Assembly (NCBI GenBank): GCA_018819105.1
Contig: JAHJQV010000064.1
Coordinates: 1 to 32,837 of the forward strand
DNA from: Gammaproteobacteria bacterium
Lineage (GTDB): Bacteria > Pseudomonadota > Gammaproteobacteria > Xanthomonadales > Wenzhouxiangellaceae
DNA: 32,837 bases
Reading direction: 5' to 3'
Made by a program: the position numbers and the translations under genes. The notes under the pieces were generated by a model. That model was not told where the DNA came from. It saw nothing but the letters and a program-made list of their open reading frames with translations, and searched no databases. This document shows, piece after piece, positions 24,981 through 32,837 of this stretch; the first letter of the stretch is position 1, and each line of letters begins with the position of its first letter.

Positions 24981-25141
24981 GCAGCCTGTCGGACTTGACC
25001 GATCATGGTGAGGGAAAGCCGGTTTGAGACAGATTTATCGATCTTTTAGGCGAATAATGAACCTATTTAACGCAAAAGATCGGAAAATATGGCCGAATCT
25101 GGCTGTTCCGCAGTAGATCAGTGTTAAGCCCGACAGGCTGC
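24981..25141 (-). mobile_element. Short inverted-repeat element (family 2), copy 2, inside the cco operon
   Basis: About 161 bp bounded by GCAGCCTGTCGGACTT (24981-24996) and its complement at 25126-25141 (15 of 16). Reverse-complemented, it aligns with 10748-10907 along most of its length. It occupies the space between ccoN and ccoO, ending five bases from the ccoN stop codon and 28 bases before the ccoO start. No coding capacity. Confidence 0.87.
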
Positions 25142-25146
25142 CATGC

Positions 25147-26571
25147 TCAGGCCGCCTGCGGTGCCAGCACCGGAGCCGGCACGATGCCAGTGGACTGACG
25201 CCAGGTCATGAACAGATTCCAGCTCATCACCAGGGTGCCGGTCAAAAACAGCAGCCCGCCCAGCAGTCGCACGTAATAGAACGGGTAGGTTGCGTTCAGC
25301 GACTCGATGAAGGTGTAGGTCAGCGTACCGTCATCATTGACCGCGCGCCACATCAGGCCCTGCATGACGCCAGCGATCCACATCGCAGCGATGTAGAGCA
25401 CGATGCCGATGGTGGAAATCCAGAAATGCCACTCCACCAGCTTCAGCGAATACAGCTGTTTGGTGCCGAACAGTTTCGGGAACAAGTGGTAAACACAGGC
25501 CATGGTGATCAGCGCCACCCAGCCCAGGGCACCGGAATGCACGTGGCCGATGGTCCAGTCGGTGAAGTGCGACAGCGAGTTGACCGTCTTGATCGACATC
25601 ATCGGACCTTCGAACGTGGACATGCCATAAAACGACAGCGACACGATCATGAAGCGCAGCACTGGATCGGTGCGCAGTTTGTGCCAGGCACCGGACAGCG
25701 TCATGATGCCGTTGATCATGCCACCCCAGCTTGGGGCCAGCAGTATCAGTGAGAACACCATGCCCACCGACTGCGCCCAGTCGGGTACCGCCGAATAATG
25801 CAGATGGTGCGGCCCGGCCCACATGTAGACGGCGATCAGCGACCAGAAATGCACCACCGACAGGCGATACGAGTAAATCGGCCGCTCGGCCTGCTTCGGC
25901 ACGAAGTAGTACATCATGCCGAGGAAACCGGCAGTAAGGAAAAAGCCCACCGCATTGTGGCCATACCACCACTGCACCATGGCATCAACGGCACCGGAGT
26001 ACACCGGGTAGCTCTTCCACAGACTCACCGGTATGGCCAGATTGTTGATGATGTGCAGCACCGCGATGGTGAGGATGAAGGCACCGAAGAACCAGTTGGC
26101 CACATAGATGTGCTTGATCCGGCGCTTGGCAATGGTGCCGAAAAACACCACCGCATAGGCCACCCACACCAGCGTGATGAGAATGTCGATCGGCCATTCC
26201 GGCTCGGCATACTCCTTGGCCTGGGTAATGCCCAGCGGATAGGTGATCGCCACCGCCACCACCACTGCCTGCCAGCCCCAGAACGTGAACGCCGCCAGTT
26301 TTGGCATGAACAGCGACACGTGACAGGTGCGCTGCACCACATAATAGGAGGTGGCGAACAGGCCACAGCCGCCAAAGGCAAAGATCACCGCGCTGGTGTG
26401 CAAGGGTCGCAGCCTTGAATAGGTCAGCCAGGGTATGTCGAAGTTCAGCAGCGGAAAGGCCAGTTGCGCGGCGATGATCACGCCCACCAGCATGCCGACA
26501 ATGCCCCAGACCATGGTCATGACGGTGAACTGACGCACCACACGATCGTTGTAACTGGCCGTTGTACTCAT
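25147..26571 (-). CDS. ccoN: cbb3-type cytochrome c oxidase catalytic subunit CcoN
   Basis: CcoN is the heme-copper catalytic subunit reducing oxygen to water at high affinity. The 474-residue protein has about twelve hydrophobic segments. Ligand motifs are [14 protein letters not shown] for low-spin heme, [26 protein letters not shown] with the CuB histidine and the nearby tyrosine of the CuB His-Tyr crosslink, [15 protein letters not shown] with the CuB His pair, and [14 protein letters not shown] for heme ligation. It is the first gene of ccoNOQP and follows a perfect FNR box centred 68 bp upstream of its ATG. A family-2 element lies immediately after its stop. Confidence 0.97.
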   Translation of the reverse strand: MSTTASYNDRVVRQFTVMTMVWGIVGMLVGVIIAAQLAFPLLNFDIPWLTYSRLRPLHTSAVIFAFGGCGLFATSYYVVQRTCHVSLFMPKLAAFTFWGWQAVVVAVAITYPLGITQAKEYAEPEWPIDILITLVWVAYAVVFFGTIAKRRIKHIYVANWFFGAFILTIAVLHIINNLAIPVSLWKSYPVYSGAVDAMVQWWYGHNAVGFFLTAGFLGMMYYFVPKQAERPIYSYRLSVVHFWSLIAVYMWAGPHHLHYSAVPDWAQSVGMVFSLILLAPSWGGMINGIMTLSGAWHKLRTDPVLRFMIVSLSFYGMSTFEGPMMSIKTVNSLSHFTDWTIGHVHSGALGWVALITMACVYHLFPKLFGTKQLYSLKLVEWHFWISTIGIVLYIAAMWIAGVMQGLMWRAVNDDGTLTYTFIESLNATYPFYYVRLLGGLLFLTGTLVMSWNLFMTWRQSTGIVPAPVLAPQAA

Positions 26572-26603
26572 AGCGGTTCTACATCCGATTGAAACTGCCG
26601 GCT

Positions 26604-26609
26604 AGTTTA
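26604..26609 (-). promoter_or_regulatory. Likely -10 element of the ccoN promoter
   Basis: TAAACT on the minus strand is centred 33 bp downstream of the FNR-box centre, close to the spacing of class II FNR promoters (box at -41.5). Confidence 0.5.
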
Positions 26610-26632
26610 GCAAGCCTGCACATGAACTTGAA

Positions 26633-26646
26633 TTGATTCAGATCAA
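26633..26646 (-). promoter_or_regulatory. FNR box of the cco operon
   Basis: On the minus strand TTGATCTGAATCAA is a perfect TTGAT-N4-ATCAA site, 62 bp before the ccoN start codon. FNR/Anr activation of cbb3 oxidase genes is well established. Confidence 0.9.
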
Positions 26647-26677
26647 GTTGGTCGGGATTGCCGCCACCAGGCAGTGA

Positions 26678-27451
26678 TCACGGCGGCACCAGCTCGCCCG
26701 CCCAATCAAACACGCTGCCGGAATCCGCCGGTTTGCGCTGCCCAAGAACCTTGAGCAACCGGCTGGCACTGTAGTGCGGGGTGAACAGCTTGTCTGTGGG
26801 CACATTGCTTTGAAACGGTGCCGACAGGCTGGTGGCAACGGTGCCCGGATGCAGGCCTATGACGATGCTGGCCCGGTTGTGGCGGCGCAGCTCAATGGCT
26901 GCCGTGCGTAGAATCTGGTTCAGCGCCGCCTTCGAGGCGCGATAGCTGTACCAGCCACCGAGCCGGTTGTCGGTGATGCTGCCGACCCGTGCCGACAGCA
27001 TGGCGATGATGAAGGGCTGGTCTCTGGGCAGCAGTGGCTGCAGATGTTTCAGCAACAGCGCCGGGGCCAGGGCATTGACGGCAAACAGCTGCTGCATCCA
27101 GTCCAGCTCCAGATCCTGCAAGCGCCGCTCCGGCCCGCGTTCGCCGCGATGCAGCAGACCGGCGGCATTGATCACCAGCCCCAGTTGCTCATCCTGCGCG
27201 CTGATGGCCGCCGCCAGCCGCGCCAGATCGGCTTCGCTGAGCAGATCGACCTGCAGCAACTCACAGTTGGCGTGCTGCGCAGCCAGTGCGCGCAGCGCAG
27301 CATGCTGATCGATGTCACGCGTGGTCAAATACAACCGCCGTAGTGGGTATCGCTCTGCCAACTGCTGTGCCAGCGCCAGACCGATGCCACCGCTGGCGGC
27401 CGTGACCAGCATGGCCGTGAGCGGTGGGCTGTTGTTTTGCTCAGTTTGCAC
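26678..27451 (-). CDS. Short-chain dehydrogenase/reductase
   Basis: The 257-residue classical SDR has the cofactor motif LVTAASGGIGLALAQQL near residue 15, LQVDLLSEADL for the adenine side, NAAGLLH near residue 95, and the active-site tyrosine and lysine in YSYRASKAALNQ. HPGTVATSLSAPF is the usual cofactor loop. It resembles the CsgA/C-factor-like group that lies beside cbb3 or unrelated genes; substrate unknown. It is upstream of ccoN on the same strand, but the 106-bp gap holds the FNR-controlled promoter, so ccoN does not depend on it. Confidence 0.85.
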   Translation of the reverse strand: MQTEQNNSPPLTAMLVTAASGGIGLALAQQLAERYPLRRLYLTTRDIDQHAALRALAAQHANCELLQVDLLSEADLARLAAAISAQDEQLGLVINAAGLLHRGERGPERRLQDLELDWMQQLFAVNALAPALLLKHLQPLLPRDQPFIIAMLSARVGSITDNRLGGWYSYRASKAALNQILRTAAIELRRHNRASIVIGLHPGTVATSLSAPFQSNVPTDKLFTPHYSASRLLKVLGQRKPADSGSVFDWAGELVPP

Positions 27452-27510
27452 AATTCACCATAGCGGCGATGTTCGTCGATGCAAACCAATCCGATGTGTC
27501 ACCTCAGACC

Positions 27511-27900
27511 TTAGCCAATCAGCCTGATCGAATCCGAGTATTGGGCCACCAGGCGGTCGTTGGTCCACAGTGACATCGGCTCGGCACGGCTCTGCGCGAC
27601 CAGCATGCGATCGAACGGATCGCGGTGCACGTCGGGCAGCGCAAGCAAGGCTTCAATGTGATTGCCGGCGATGGGCAATTCATCAATCATCATGGTTTGC
27701 AGCGCCAGGCGAAACGCGTGCACATCAATGCTGAAATCCGCACGCCGCAGCATGCTTTTGATGGCGATTTCCCACAGGCTTGCCGCACTGCAGAACAACG
27801 CATTGCCCGGGTCCTGGATTGCTTCGCGCACCGGCGCAGACAGACGTTTGCTGTCAGCCACAGCCCACAGCAGCAGATGTGTGTCGAGCAAAATCCGCAT
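27511..27900 (-). CDS. vapC: PIN-domain toxin (VapC family, paired with a Phd-like antitoxin)
   Basis: The 129-residue PIN protein has LLDTHLLLWAVAD at the N-terminus (Asp6), SAASLWEIAIKSM with the conserved glutamate, HRDPFDRMLVAQS with the paired Asp, and LWTNDRLVAQYSDSIRLI at the end. All four acidic active-site positions are present, so it should be an active RNase toxin. It overlaps the antitoxin stop by one base and is downstream of it, the common order. This is the complete-length counterpart to the shortened toxin near 14.6 kb, from a different PIN subgroup. Confidence 0.9.
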   Translation of the reverse strand: MRILLDTHLLLWAVADSKRLSAPVREAIQDPGNALFCSAASLWEIAIKSMLRRADFSIDVHAFRLALQTMMIDELPIAGNHIEALLALPDVHRDPFDRMLVAQSRAEPMSLWTNDRLVAQYSDSIRLIG

Positions 27901-28139
27901 CAGCCTTGGTGATAAAACGCCGCCAGCAGATCATCGGGCAAGGCCGTATTGAAATCCTCAGGGATGCGCAGCTGCCCATCGAGCAAGCCGATGGGGCGCT
28001 TGTCGGCCGGGCGCTGCAGCGCCACCAGGCGTGCCGCCGGCTTGCCCGCGCGAGCAATGATCACTTCCTCACCAGCGGCAGCCGCCTCGACCAGCTTGGA
28101 AAGCTGGGTTTTCGCCTCATAGATGTTGACTTGTTTCAT
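27900..28139 (-). CDS. Phd/YefM-family antitoxin
   Basis: The 79-residue protein starts MKQVNIYEAKTQLSKLVEAAAAGEEVIIARAGKPAARLVAL, the classic Phd/YefM DNA-binding fold. The C-terminal half (GQLRIPEDFNTALPDDLLAAFYHQ) is the toxin-binding tail seen with PIN partners. It is directly preceded by a promoter whose expected transcription start lies only one or two bases before the ATG, so translation may be leaderless; no ribosome-binding site is visible. Confidence 0.9.
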   Translation of the reverse strand: MKQVNIYEAKTQLSKLVEAAAAGEEVIIARAGKPAARLVALQRPADKRPIGLLDGQLRIPEDFNTALPDDLLAAFYHQG

Positions 28140-28146
28140 ATTGGTT

Positions 28147-28175
28147 AGTCTAGTTGGTCAACTTGTTGGTGTCAA
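28147..28175 (-). promoter_or_regulatory. Toxin-antitoxin promoter with tandem palindromes
   Basis: On the minus strand a perfect TTGACA (28175-28170) and TAGACT (28152-28147) are separated by 17 bp. Two palindromes, GTTGGTCAAC (28153-28162) and GTTGGTGTCAAC (28165-28176), fill the spacer and the -35, as expected for autorepressor operators of Phd-type antitoxins. Confidence 0.7.
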
Positions 28176-28240
28176 CATGAAGTGCAACAGGCTGATAGAC
28201 CAAAGTTGCCAGCCTGGCGCTCCCTCTCTATCCTGTGCGC

Positions 28241-30241
28241 ATGTCAACCCTGCGCGTTTCGCACCATTTGTGCTTCGATCAAACCACACTGTGGCTGCCG
28301 CACTGGTTCAGTCTTTGCCTGCTGTTGTCAGTGGCCGCATGCAGCGATCCTGATGACGGTGGCAAGCTTGTACAATCCAGCGCAGGCACTGCTGCCGACG
28401 GTGTCATCCAGGTTGAATCAACGTTGCGGCTGGCGCTCAATCAAGCCATTCCCGGTCTGGATCCGCTGCGTGCCGGCAGCCACGAAAGCAACCAATTGAT
28501 TGGTGCCGTCTACGACCGCCTCTACCGCTATGCCCTGCTGGCGCGACCGCATCAGATCCTGCCGCAGGCGGCCGCTGACATGCCGGTGATCAGCGCCGAG
28601 GGCCGCCACTACCGCATTGCCTTGCGCCCGGACCTGCGTTTTCACCACAGTCCCGATCTGACCGTGACCGCGCAGCAAGGGCGCAGCGTGCAGGCTGGCG
28701 ATGTGGTGTATTCACTGCTGCGGCATTTTGATCCGGCGCTGCAAAGCCCGTGGCGCTGGCTGTGGGCCGGGCGCATCCAGGGACTGGATGCCTGGGGCCG
28801 CAACGGTGCCGATTATGCGCAAGCGCCCGAGGGACTGCAGGTGGCCGACGATGGCACACTGCACATCACGCTGACCACCCCGCAAGCCGATTTCCTGCAC
28901 CTGCTGGCCCATCCCAGCGCCGCCATTGTCATGCGCGAAGCGGTGCAACAGCATGGGCAGGCCTATGCTCTGCATGCCGTGGGCAGTGGGCCATACCGGC
29001 TGCATGAGCTGTCGCTGTCGCGCATCACGCTGCTGGCGGTCGACGACTTCCGCAGCCAGCCCATGCGACTGTCGTCCGAAGGTTTTCAGGACTTGCACCA
29101 CGCAGATTCCGGGCTGGCGGTATTGGCCGGGCGCAGTGGGCCGCTGCTGCAGCGCATCGAGATAGAGATCGAGCGCTCAGCGCAACAACGCCTGCAATGG
29201 CTGCGCGATGGCCACATCGATGCGCTGCTGTTGCCGCCGGAACAGTATCCACAAGTGCTGGCCCGTGTGGCTCAGCACGACAGCCAGAATAGTGACCATA
29301 ACAGTGACCAGAAGAATGACCAGAACGGCGACCTGAACAACAGCAGTAGCGATTCAGCGGACAGCAATGTGTTGCTGCACCCGGATCGGCTGGCAGCGGA
29401 CTGGATCGGCGACTGGCGTATGCATCGGCAGCCGGCAGCCGAATGGCTGCGCATTGATTTCAATTTGCACAGTACCACACTGGGCAACAGCGCCGGGGCG
29501 GACGACGAACTCGCTGAAACCGGGCTCAGCCAATCACCGGAAAAACAGACGGCGTTGCGCTGTGCGCTGCGCGACAGCATCGACTGGGACAGCTTCAACC
29601 GGCGCTTTCATCACGGCAGCGGATATGTCAGCAATGGGGTGATCGCGCCAGTGATCACGGCCCATGCCGGCGCTGTGCCAAGCTCATCGATCGGTCGAAG
29701 TGATGCGTTTGCCGACTTCGCTGTCCTGCCAGACTTGGTTTTTGCCCATGTCGACAGCCGTCGCAACCGCGCTTACTTCGACTGGTTTCAGCAGCAGTTG
29801 CTGGCCTCGGGCTATGCCGCAGACAAGCTGCGCAGCCTGCCTCATGAAAACCTGGGTGCGCTGCTGCAGTCCTATCGCGAGCAGCAGTGGCCGCTGCTGT
29901 TTTCGGCCTGGTCACTGGATCTGCCCACTGCCACCAACACACTGCAGCTGTATGCCGGCAACAATGCCCATATCCGCAGCGGCGGTCCCGGTCTGGCCAA
30001 TTACCGCAATGCCGAATACGATCAGCTGCTGCGACAGTTAAGCAGCCAGACTGGCGACGACCCGGCACTCGAGCAGCGCATGCTGGCACTGCTGGCGCGT
30101 GACTGTGTCGTCAGCAGCGGCTTCAGCCCCGCCCGCATCCACGTCTGGCGCAAAGACCTGCTGGCCTGGCCGGATGCCGACTTTGCTGCCGGCGAATGGC
30201 TGCGATTTGCCGCACTGGCCGAAAACCAGCACAATGAATAA
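28241..30241 (+). CDS. Family 5 extracellular solute-binding protein, probable lipoprotein
   Basis: From ATG 28241 the product has 666 residues. The N-terminus has a hydrophobic stretch ending LLLSVAAC, a likely lipobox. The remainder fits SBP_bac_5 (peptide/SgrR-like) proteins: LRLALNQAIPGLDPLRAGSHESNQLIGAVYDRLYRYA, GDVVYSLLRHFDP, AVGSGPYRLHEL, and FSAWSLDLPTATNTLQLYAGNNAHIRSGGPGLANYRNAEYDQLL. A polar insertion near residues 345-375 is rich in Asn, Asp, Ser and Gln and encoded by short repeats. No permease or ATPase gene is adjacent, so partners must be elsewhere. acs starts 21 bp after its stop, suggesting co-transcription. Confidence 0.85.
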   Translation: MSTLRVSHHLCFDQTTLWLPHWFSLCLLLSVAACSDPDDGGKLVQSSAGTAADGVIQVESTLRLALNQAIPGLDPLRAGSHESNQLIGAVYDRLYRYALLARPHQILPQAAADMPVISAEGRHYRIALRPDLRFHHSPDLTVTAQQGRSVQAGDVVYSLLRHFDPALQSPWRWLWAGRIQGLDAWGRNGADYAQAPEGLQVADDGTLHITLTTPQADFLHLLAHPSAAIVMREAVQQHGQAYALHAVGSGPYRLHELSLSRITLLAVDDFRSQPMRLSSEGFQDLHHADSGLAVLAGRSGPLLQRIEIEIERSAQQRLQWLRDGHIDALLLPPEQYPQVLARVAQHDSQNSDHNSDQKNDQNGDLNNSSSDSADSNVLLHPDRLAADWIGDWRMHRQPAAEWLRIDFNLHSTTLGNSAGADDELAETGLSQSPEKQTALRCALRDSIDWDSFNRRFHHGSGYVSNGVIAPVITAHAGAVPSSSIGRSDAFADFAVLPDLVFAHVDSRRNRAYFDWFQQQLLASGYAADKLRSLPHENLGALLQSYREQQWPLLFSAWSLDLPTATNTLQLYAGNNAHIRSGGPGLANYRNAEYDQLLRQLSSQTGDDPALEQRMLALLARDCVVSSGFSPARIHVWRKDLLAWPDADFAAGEWLRFAALAENQHNE

Positions 30242-30262
30242 AAAACCATCAGGAGCCCGCAC

Positions 30263-32242
30263 ATGCACCATGCCCAACATCCGCACGACCAGGTTGTCCC
30301 GGTGCGCGCTGACATCGCCGCCAGCGCCCATGTCAATCAATCCGCGTACGAGCAGATCCAACAGCGCTCGCTGCAGGATGCGGAAGGCTTCTGGGGCGAG
30401 GTCGGTCAGCGGCTGGACTGGATCAGGCCGTATACCCGGGTCAAGGATGTGTCGTTCGCGCTGGATGATCTGCACATCCGCTGGTACGACGACGGGCTGC
30501 TGAATGTCTGCGCCAACTGCGTTGACCGCCACCTGCCCACCCGCGCCGAGCAGACCGCCATCATCTGGGAGGGCGATGACCCAAAGCGTTCGCTGCAGAT
30601 CAGTTATGCACAGCTGCACCAGCGCGTGTGCCGCTTCGCCAATGTGCTAAAACAGCTGGGTGCGGGCAAGGGCGATCGCGTCACCATCTATCTGCCGATG
30701 ATCGTGGAAGCCGCCGTGGCCATGCTCGCCTGCGCCCGCATCGGTGCCGTGCATTCGGTGGTGTTTGGAGGCTTTTCGCCGGACGCGCTGGCCGGGCGTG
30801 TGATCGACTGCAGTTCCAGCCTGATCATCACTGCCGATGCCGGTGTGCGCGGCGGCAAGGTGATTCCGCTGAAAGACAATGTCGACCGCGCGCTGGCCAA
30901 TGCCGAGGCTGCGGCTTTGGTGCAGAACGTGCTGGTGGTGCGCAACGACAGCGCCAGCGATGTCGCCACCGACATGCAGTCCGGTCGCGATCACTGGTTG
31001 CATGAACTCGATGCCCAGGTCAGCGACGACTGCCCCGCTGAAGCCATGCACGCGGAAGACCCGCTGTTCATTCTCTACACCTCAGGCTCCACCGGCAAAC
31101 CCAAGGGCGTGCTGCACAGCTCGGGAGGCTATCTGGTGTACGCCAGCTATACCCACGAACTGGTGTTCGACTACCACCATGGCGACATCTACTGGTGCAC
31201 CGCCGATGTCGGCTGGGTCACCGGCCACAGCTACATCGTCTATGGCCCGCTGGCCAACGGGGCCACCACACTGATGTTTGAGGGGGTGCCGAATTATCCC
31301 GACAACAGCCGTTTCTGGCAGGTCTGCGACAAGCATCAGGTCAACCTGTTCTACACCGCACCGACGGCGATTCGCGCACTGATGCGCGACGGCGACGCCC
31401 CGGTCAAAAAGACCTCACGACAATCGCTGCGCATCCTCGGCACGGTCGGTGAGCCGATCAACCCGGAAGCCTGGTACTGGTACTACGAGGTGGTCGGCGA
31501 GCAGCGCTGCCCGGTGGTGGACACCTGGTGGCAGACCGAAACCGGCGGCATATTGATCAGCCCGCTGCCCGGTGCCACGGCACTGAAACCCGGCTCGGCC
31601 ACCTTGCCGCTGCCAGGCATCAAGCCGGCGCTGGTGGATGCCGATGGCCAGCTGCTGCACGGTGCTGCCAGCGGCAACCTGGTGCTCACCGACAGCTGGC
31701 CCGGGCAGATGCGCACCGTGTACGGGGATCACGAGCGCTTTGGCCAGACGTATTTTTCTGCCTATCCCGGGCATTACTTCACCGGCGACGGTGCCCGTCG
31801 TGACGCCGACGGCTATTATTGGATCACCGGCCGCGTGGACGATGTCATCAATGTCTCCGGTCACCGGCTCGGCACCGCCGAGGTGGAATCGGCGCTGGTG
31901 GCGCACGAAGATGTCGCCGAAGCCGCCGTGGTGGGCTTTCCGCACGACCTCAAGGGCCAGGGCATCTATGCCTACGTCACCCTGATGTCAGGCATCGAAG
32001 CCACGGATGAATTGCGCAGCGAACTGGTGCAATGGGTGCGCACAGAAATCGGCCCGATCGCCAGCATTGATCATCTGCAGTGGGCCCCGGCACTGCCAAA
32101 AACCCGCTCCGGCAAGATCATGCGTCGCATTCTGCGCAAGATTGCCGCCGACGAGCACGACCAGCTCGGCGACATCTCCACACTGGCCGATCAGGCCGTG
32201 GTCGAGGATTTGATCTGCAACCGGCTTAGCGCTGATCGCTGA
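30263..32242 (+). CDS. acs: Acetyl-CoA synthetase Acs
   Basis: Acs activates acetate to acetyl-CoA through an acetyl-AMP intermediate. The 659-residue length is typical. Motifs in order are the phosphate-binding [17 protein letters not shown], the [14 protein letters not shown] segment, the [12 protein letters not shown] acetate and adenylate site, [38 protein letters not shown] hinge region, and [17 protein letters not shown], whose lysine is the regulatory acetylation site near residue 610. ATG 30263 follows AGGAG at about 30250. The stop is overlapped by 17 bp by a convergent membrane-protein gene. Confidence 0.96.
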   Translation: MHHAQHPHDQVVPVRADIAASAHVNQSAYEQIQQRSLQDAEGFWGEVGQRLDWIRPYTRVKDVSFALDDLHIRWYDDGLLNVCANCVDRHLPTRAEQTAIIWEGDDPKRSLQISYAQLHQRVCRFANVLKQLGAGKGDRVTIYLPMIVEAAVAMLACARIGAVHSVVFGGFSPDALAGRVIDCSSSLIITADAGVRGGKVIPLKDNVDRALANAEAAALVQNVLVVRNDSASDVATDMQSGRDHWLHELDAQVSDDCPAEAMHAEDPLFILYTSGSTGKPKGVLHSSGGYLVYASYTHELVFDYHHGDIYWCTADVGWVTGHSYIVYGPLANGATTLMFEGVPNYPDNSRFWQVCDKHQVNLFYTAPTAIRALMRDGDAPVKKTSRQSLRILGTVGEPINPEAWYWYYEVVGEQRCPVVDTWWQTETGGILISPLPGATALKPGSATLPLPGIKPALVDADGQLLHGAASGNLVLTDSWPGQMRTVYGDHERFGQTYFSAYPGHYFTGDGARRDADGYYWITGRVDDVINVSGHRLGTAEVESALVAHEDVAEAAVVGFPHDLKGQGIYAYVTLMSGIEATDELRSELVQWVRTEIGPIASIDHLQWAPALPKTRSGKIMRRILRKIAADEHDQLGDISTLADQAVVEDLICNRLSADR

Positions 32243-32588
32243 TGTCCTCGCTTTCGCCGTCGATGGTGCGGCCTGAAGAAGAATCCTGACGCTGTTGCTG
32301 ACGGCGCGCGGCGGCCAGCAGATCGTACAGCGGATCGCCACTGGCGGTGGTTTCATCGCCTCCGCTGTCATTGCGCAGTTTGCGCCGCAGCCACCACACC
32401 CGGATACCGATGACCAGGGCCGCGATGGCGGCAATGCCGAGCACCACCATCAGCAGAATGGCTCCGAGCATGAAGCTGACCACCAGTACCCCGGCCGCGC
32501 CCAGCGCGATCAGCCAGCGCTTCCACAGCGGCGGGCGCTGCAGCAGTCTCTGGTTCAGGTAGACGATGCGATGGCGATATTGCTTCAT
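32226..32588 (-). CDS. Uncharacterised membrane protein
   Basis: The 120-residue protein has a basic N-terminus ([25 protein letters not shown]), two closely spaced hydrophobic segments at about residues 26-66, a basic turn (WWLRRKLR) and a polar C-terminal half rich in Asp, Ser and Gln. I do not recognise a family. The upstream start ATG 32588 gives a sensible positive-inside topology. It converges with acs and overlaps its last 17 bp, so the C-terminus (EDISDQR) is encoded opposite the acs end. Confidence 0.7.
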   Translation of the reverse strand: MKQYRHRIVYLNQRLLQRPPLWKRWLIALGAAGVLVVSFMLGAILLMVVLGIAAIAALVIGIRVWWLRRKLRNDSGGDETTASGDPLYDLLAAARRQQQRQDSSSGRTIDGESEDISDQR

Positions 32589-32705
32589 GGTGCTGTCAAT
32601 ACTGGTTGCTTTCCTGCCGGTTTACAAGGGGCCTCTGCCGCTGCCCCCATCCTCGGGGAGGCTAACTAAAGCGATTTGGCGATTTCGAAGGGTGCATATT
32701 AATAC

Positions 32706-32735
32706 TTGCATAAATAAAGCCTCATAAGTTATACT
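32706..32735 (+). promoter_or_regulatory. Probable promoter of the right-edge transposase
   Basis: TTGCAT (32706-32711) and TATACT (32730-32735) are separated by 18 bp, just before the reading frame at 32743. The surrounding sequence is noticeably richer in A and T than its neighbours. Confidence 0.45.
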
Positions 32736-32742
32736 ATGCAGC

Positions 32743-32837
32743 ATGATGGGACGAAGCAAGATTGATGCGCGCAAGCTGCCCCCTAAGGCGCAGGAGTTGC
32801 TCCGGCGCTCGGCCATGAAGCGGGTCGACGCGGGAGA
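32743..32837 (+). CDS. IS630-like transposase, N-terminal fragment cut by the window edge
   Basis: The frame starts at ATG 32743 and runs off the window after about 31 codons. Its start, MMGRSKIDARKLPPKAQELL, matches the opening of IS630-family or related helix-turn-helix transposases as I recall them (SKIDARKLPPEALEELRR). The left IS end is not located with confidence, but the AT-rich change from about 32660 onward suggests it starts near there. Only the extreme N-terminus is visible, so integrity cannot be judged. Confidence 0.65.
   Translation, partial: MMGRSKIDARKLPPKAQELLRRSAMKRVDAG

Overview
The window looks like a gammaproteobacterial chromosome segment of fairly high GC. The evidence is a complete Mla lipid-transport set (mlaFEDCB plus mlaA), an Fe-S type FNR regulator with perfect FNR boxes elsewhere in the window, a cbb3 oxidase operon (ccoNOQP-ccoG-ccoH-ccoI-ccoS) and the arginine-decarboxylase polyamine genes speA/speE. 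I cannot name the genus. Most of the window is ordinary housekeeping DNA; the unusual content lies in repeats and small mobile elements between the genes.

Layout. 1-590: a truncated copy of a repeat element and a broken reading frame. 591-4556: a hydroxyisobutyrate-dehydrogenase-family gene and speA on the minus strand, with speE divergent. 4557-5782: about 0.8 kb of tandem repeats, two near-identical bidirectional terminators, a duplicated tRNA 3' end and a tRNA-Pro(CGG) gene. 5783-9914: the mla operon behind a strong leader hairpin. 9915-11793: fnr, a short inverted-repeat element, and ompW under a perfect FNR box. 11807-14083: SCP2, class II aldolase and sulfotransferase genes on the minus strand. 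14333-16796: an AbrB/VapC toxin-antitoxin pair whose toxin is terminated by an inserted element, an HpnA-like epimerase and a small lipoprotein. 16816-17256: a glyoxalase-family gene. 17382-26571: the minus-strand cbb3 oxidase and assembly operon, driven from an FNR box at 26633-26646. 26678-28139: an SDR gene and a Phd/PIN toxin-antitoxin pair. 28241-32242: a solute-binding lipoprotein and acs. The right edge holds a convergent membrane protein and the 5' end of an IS630-like transposase.

How the genes connect. FNR (10005) probably acts on ompW and on ccoN, both of which carry exact TTGAT-N4-ATCAA sites at promoter-like spacing, so an oxygen-responsive circuit lies within this window. The six Mla proteins form one retrograde phospholipid-transport pathway and are translationally coupled. 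SpeA and SpeE belong to the same polyamine route, but SpeB/AguAB and SpeD functions must be encoded elsewhere.

Most notable observations. (1) A 278-bp element with 32-bp terminal inverted repeats and TA ends (14939-15216) supplies the stop codon of a vapC gene; related ends occur at 263-294 and 16289-16320. (2) A second short element of about 160 bp occurs twice, once between fnr and ompW and once inside the cco operon between ccoN and ccoO. (3) A duplicated tRNA-Pro 3' end plus terminator resembles an integration scar. (4) A 53-bp tandem array is nested in a larger unit of about 320 bp and ends in a 14-G run. I did not see a new multi-gene system; the non-autonomous elements are the best candidates for something undescribed.
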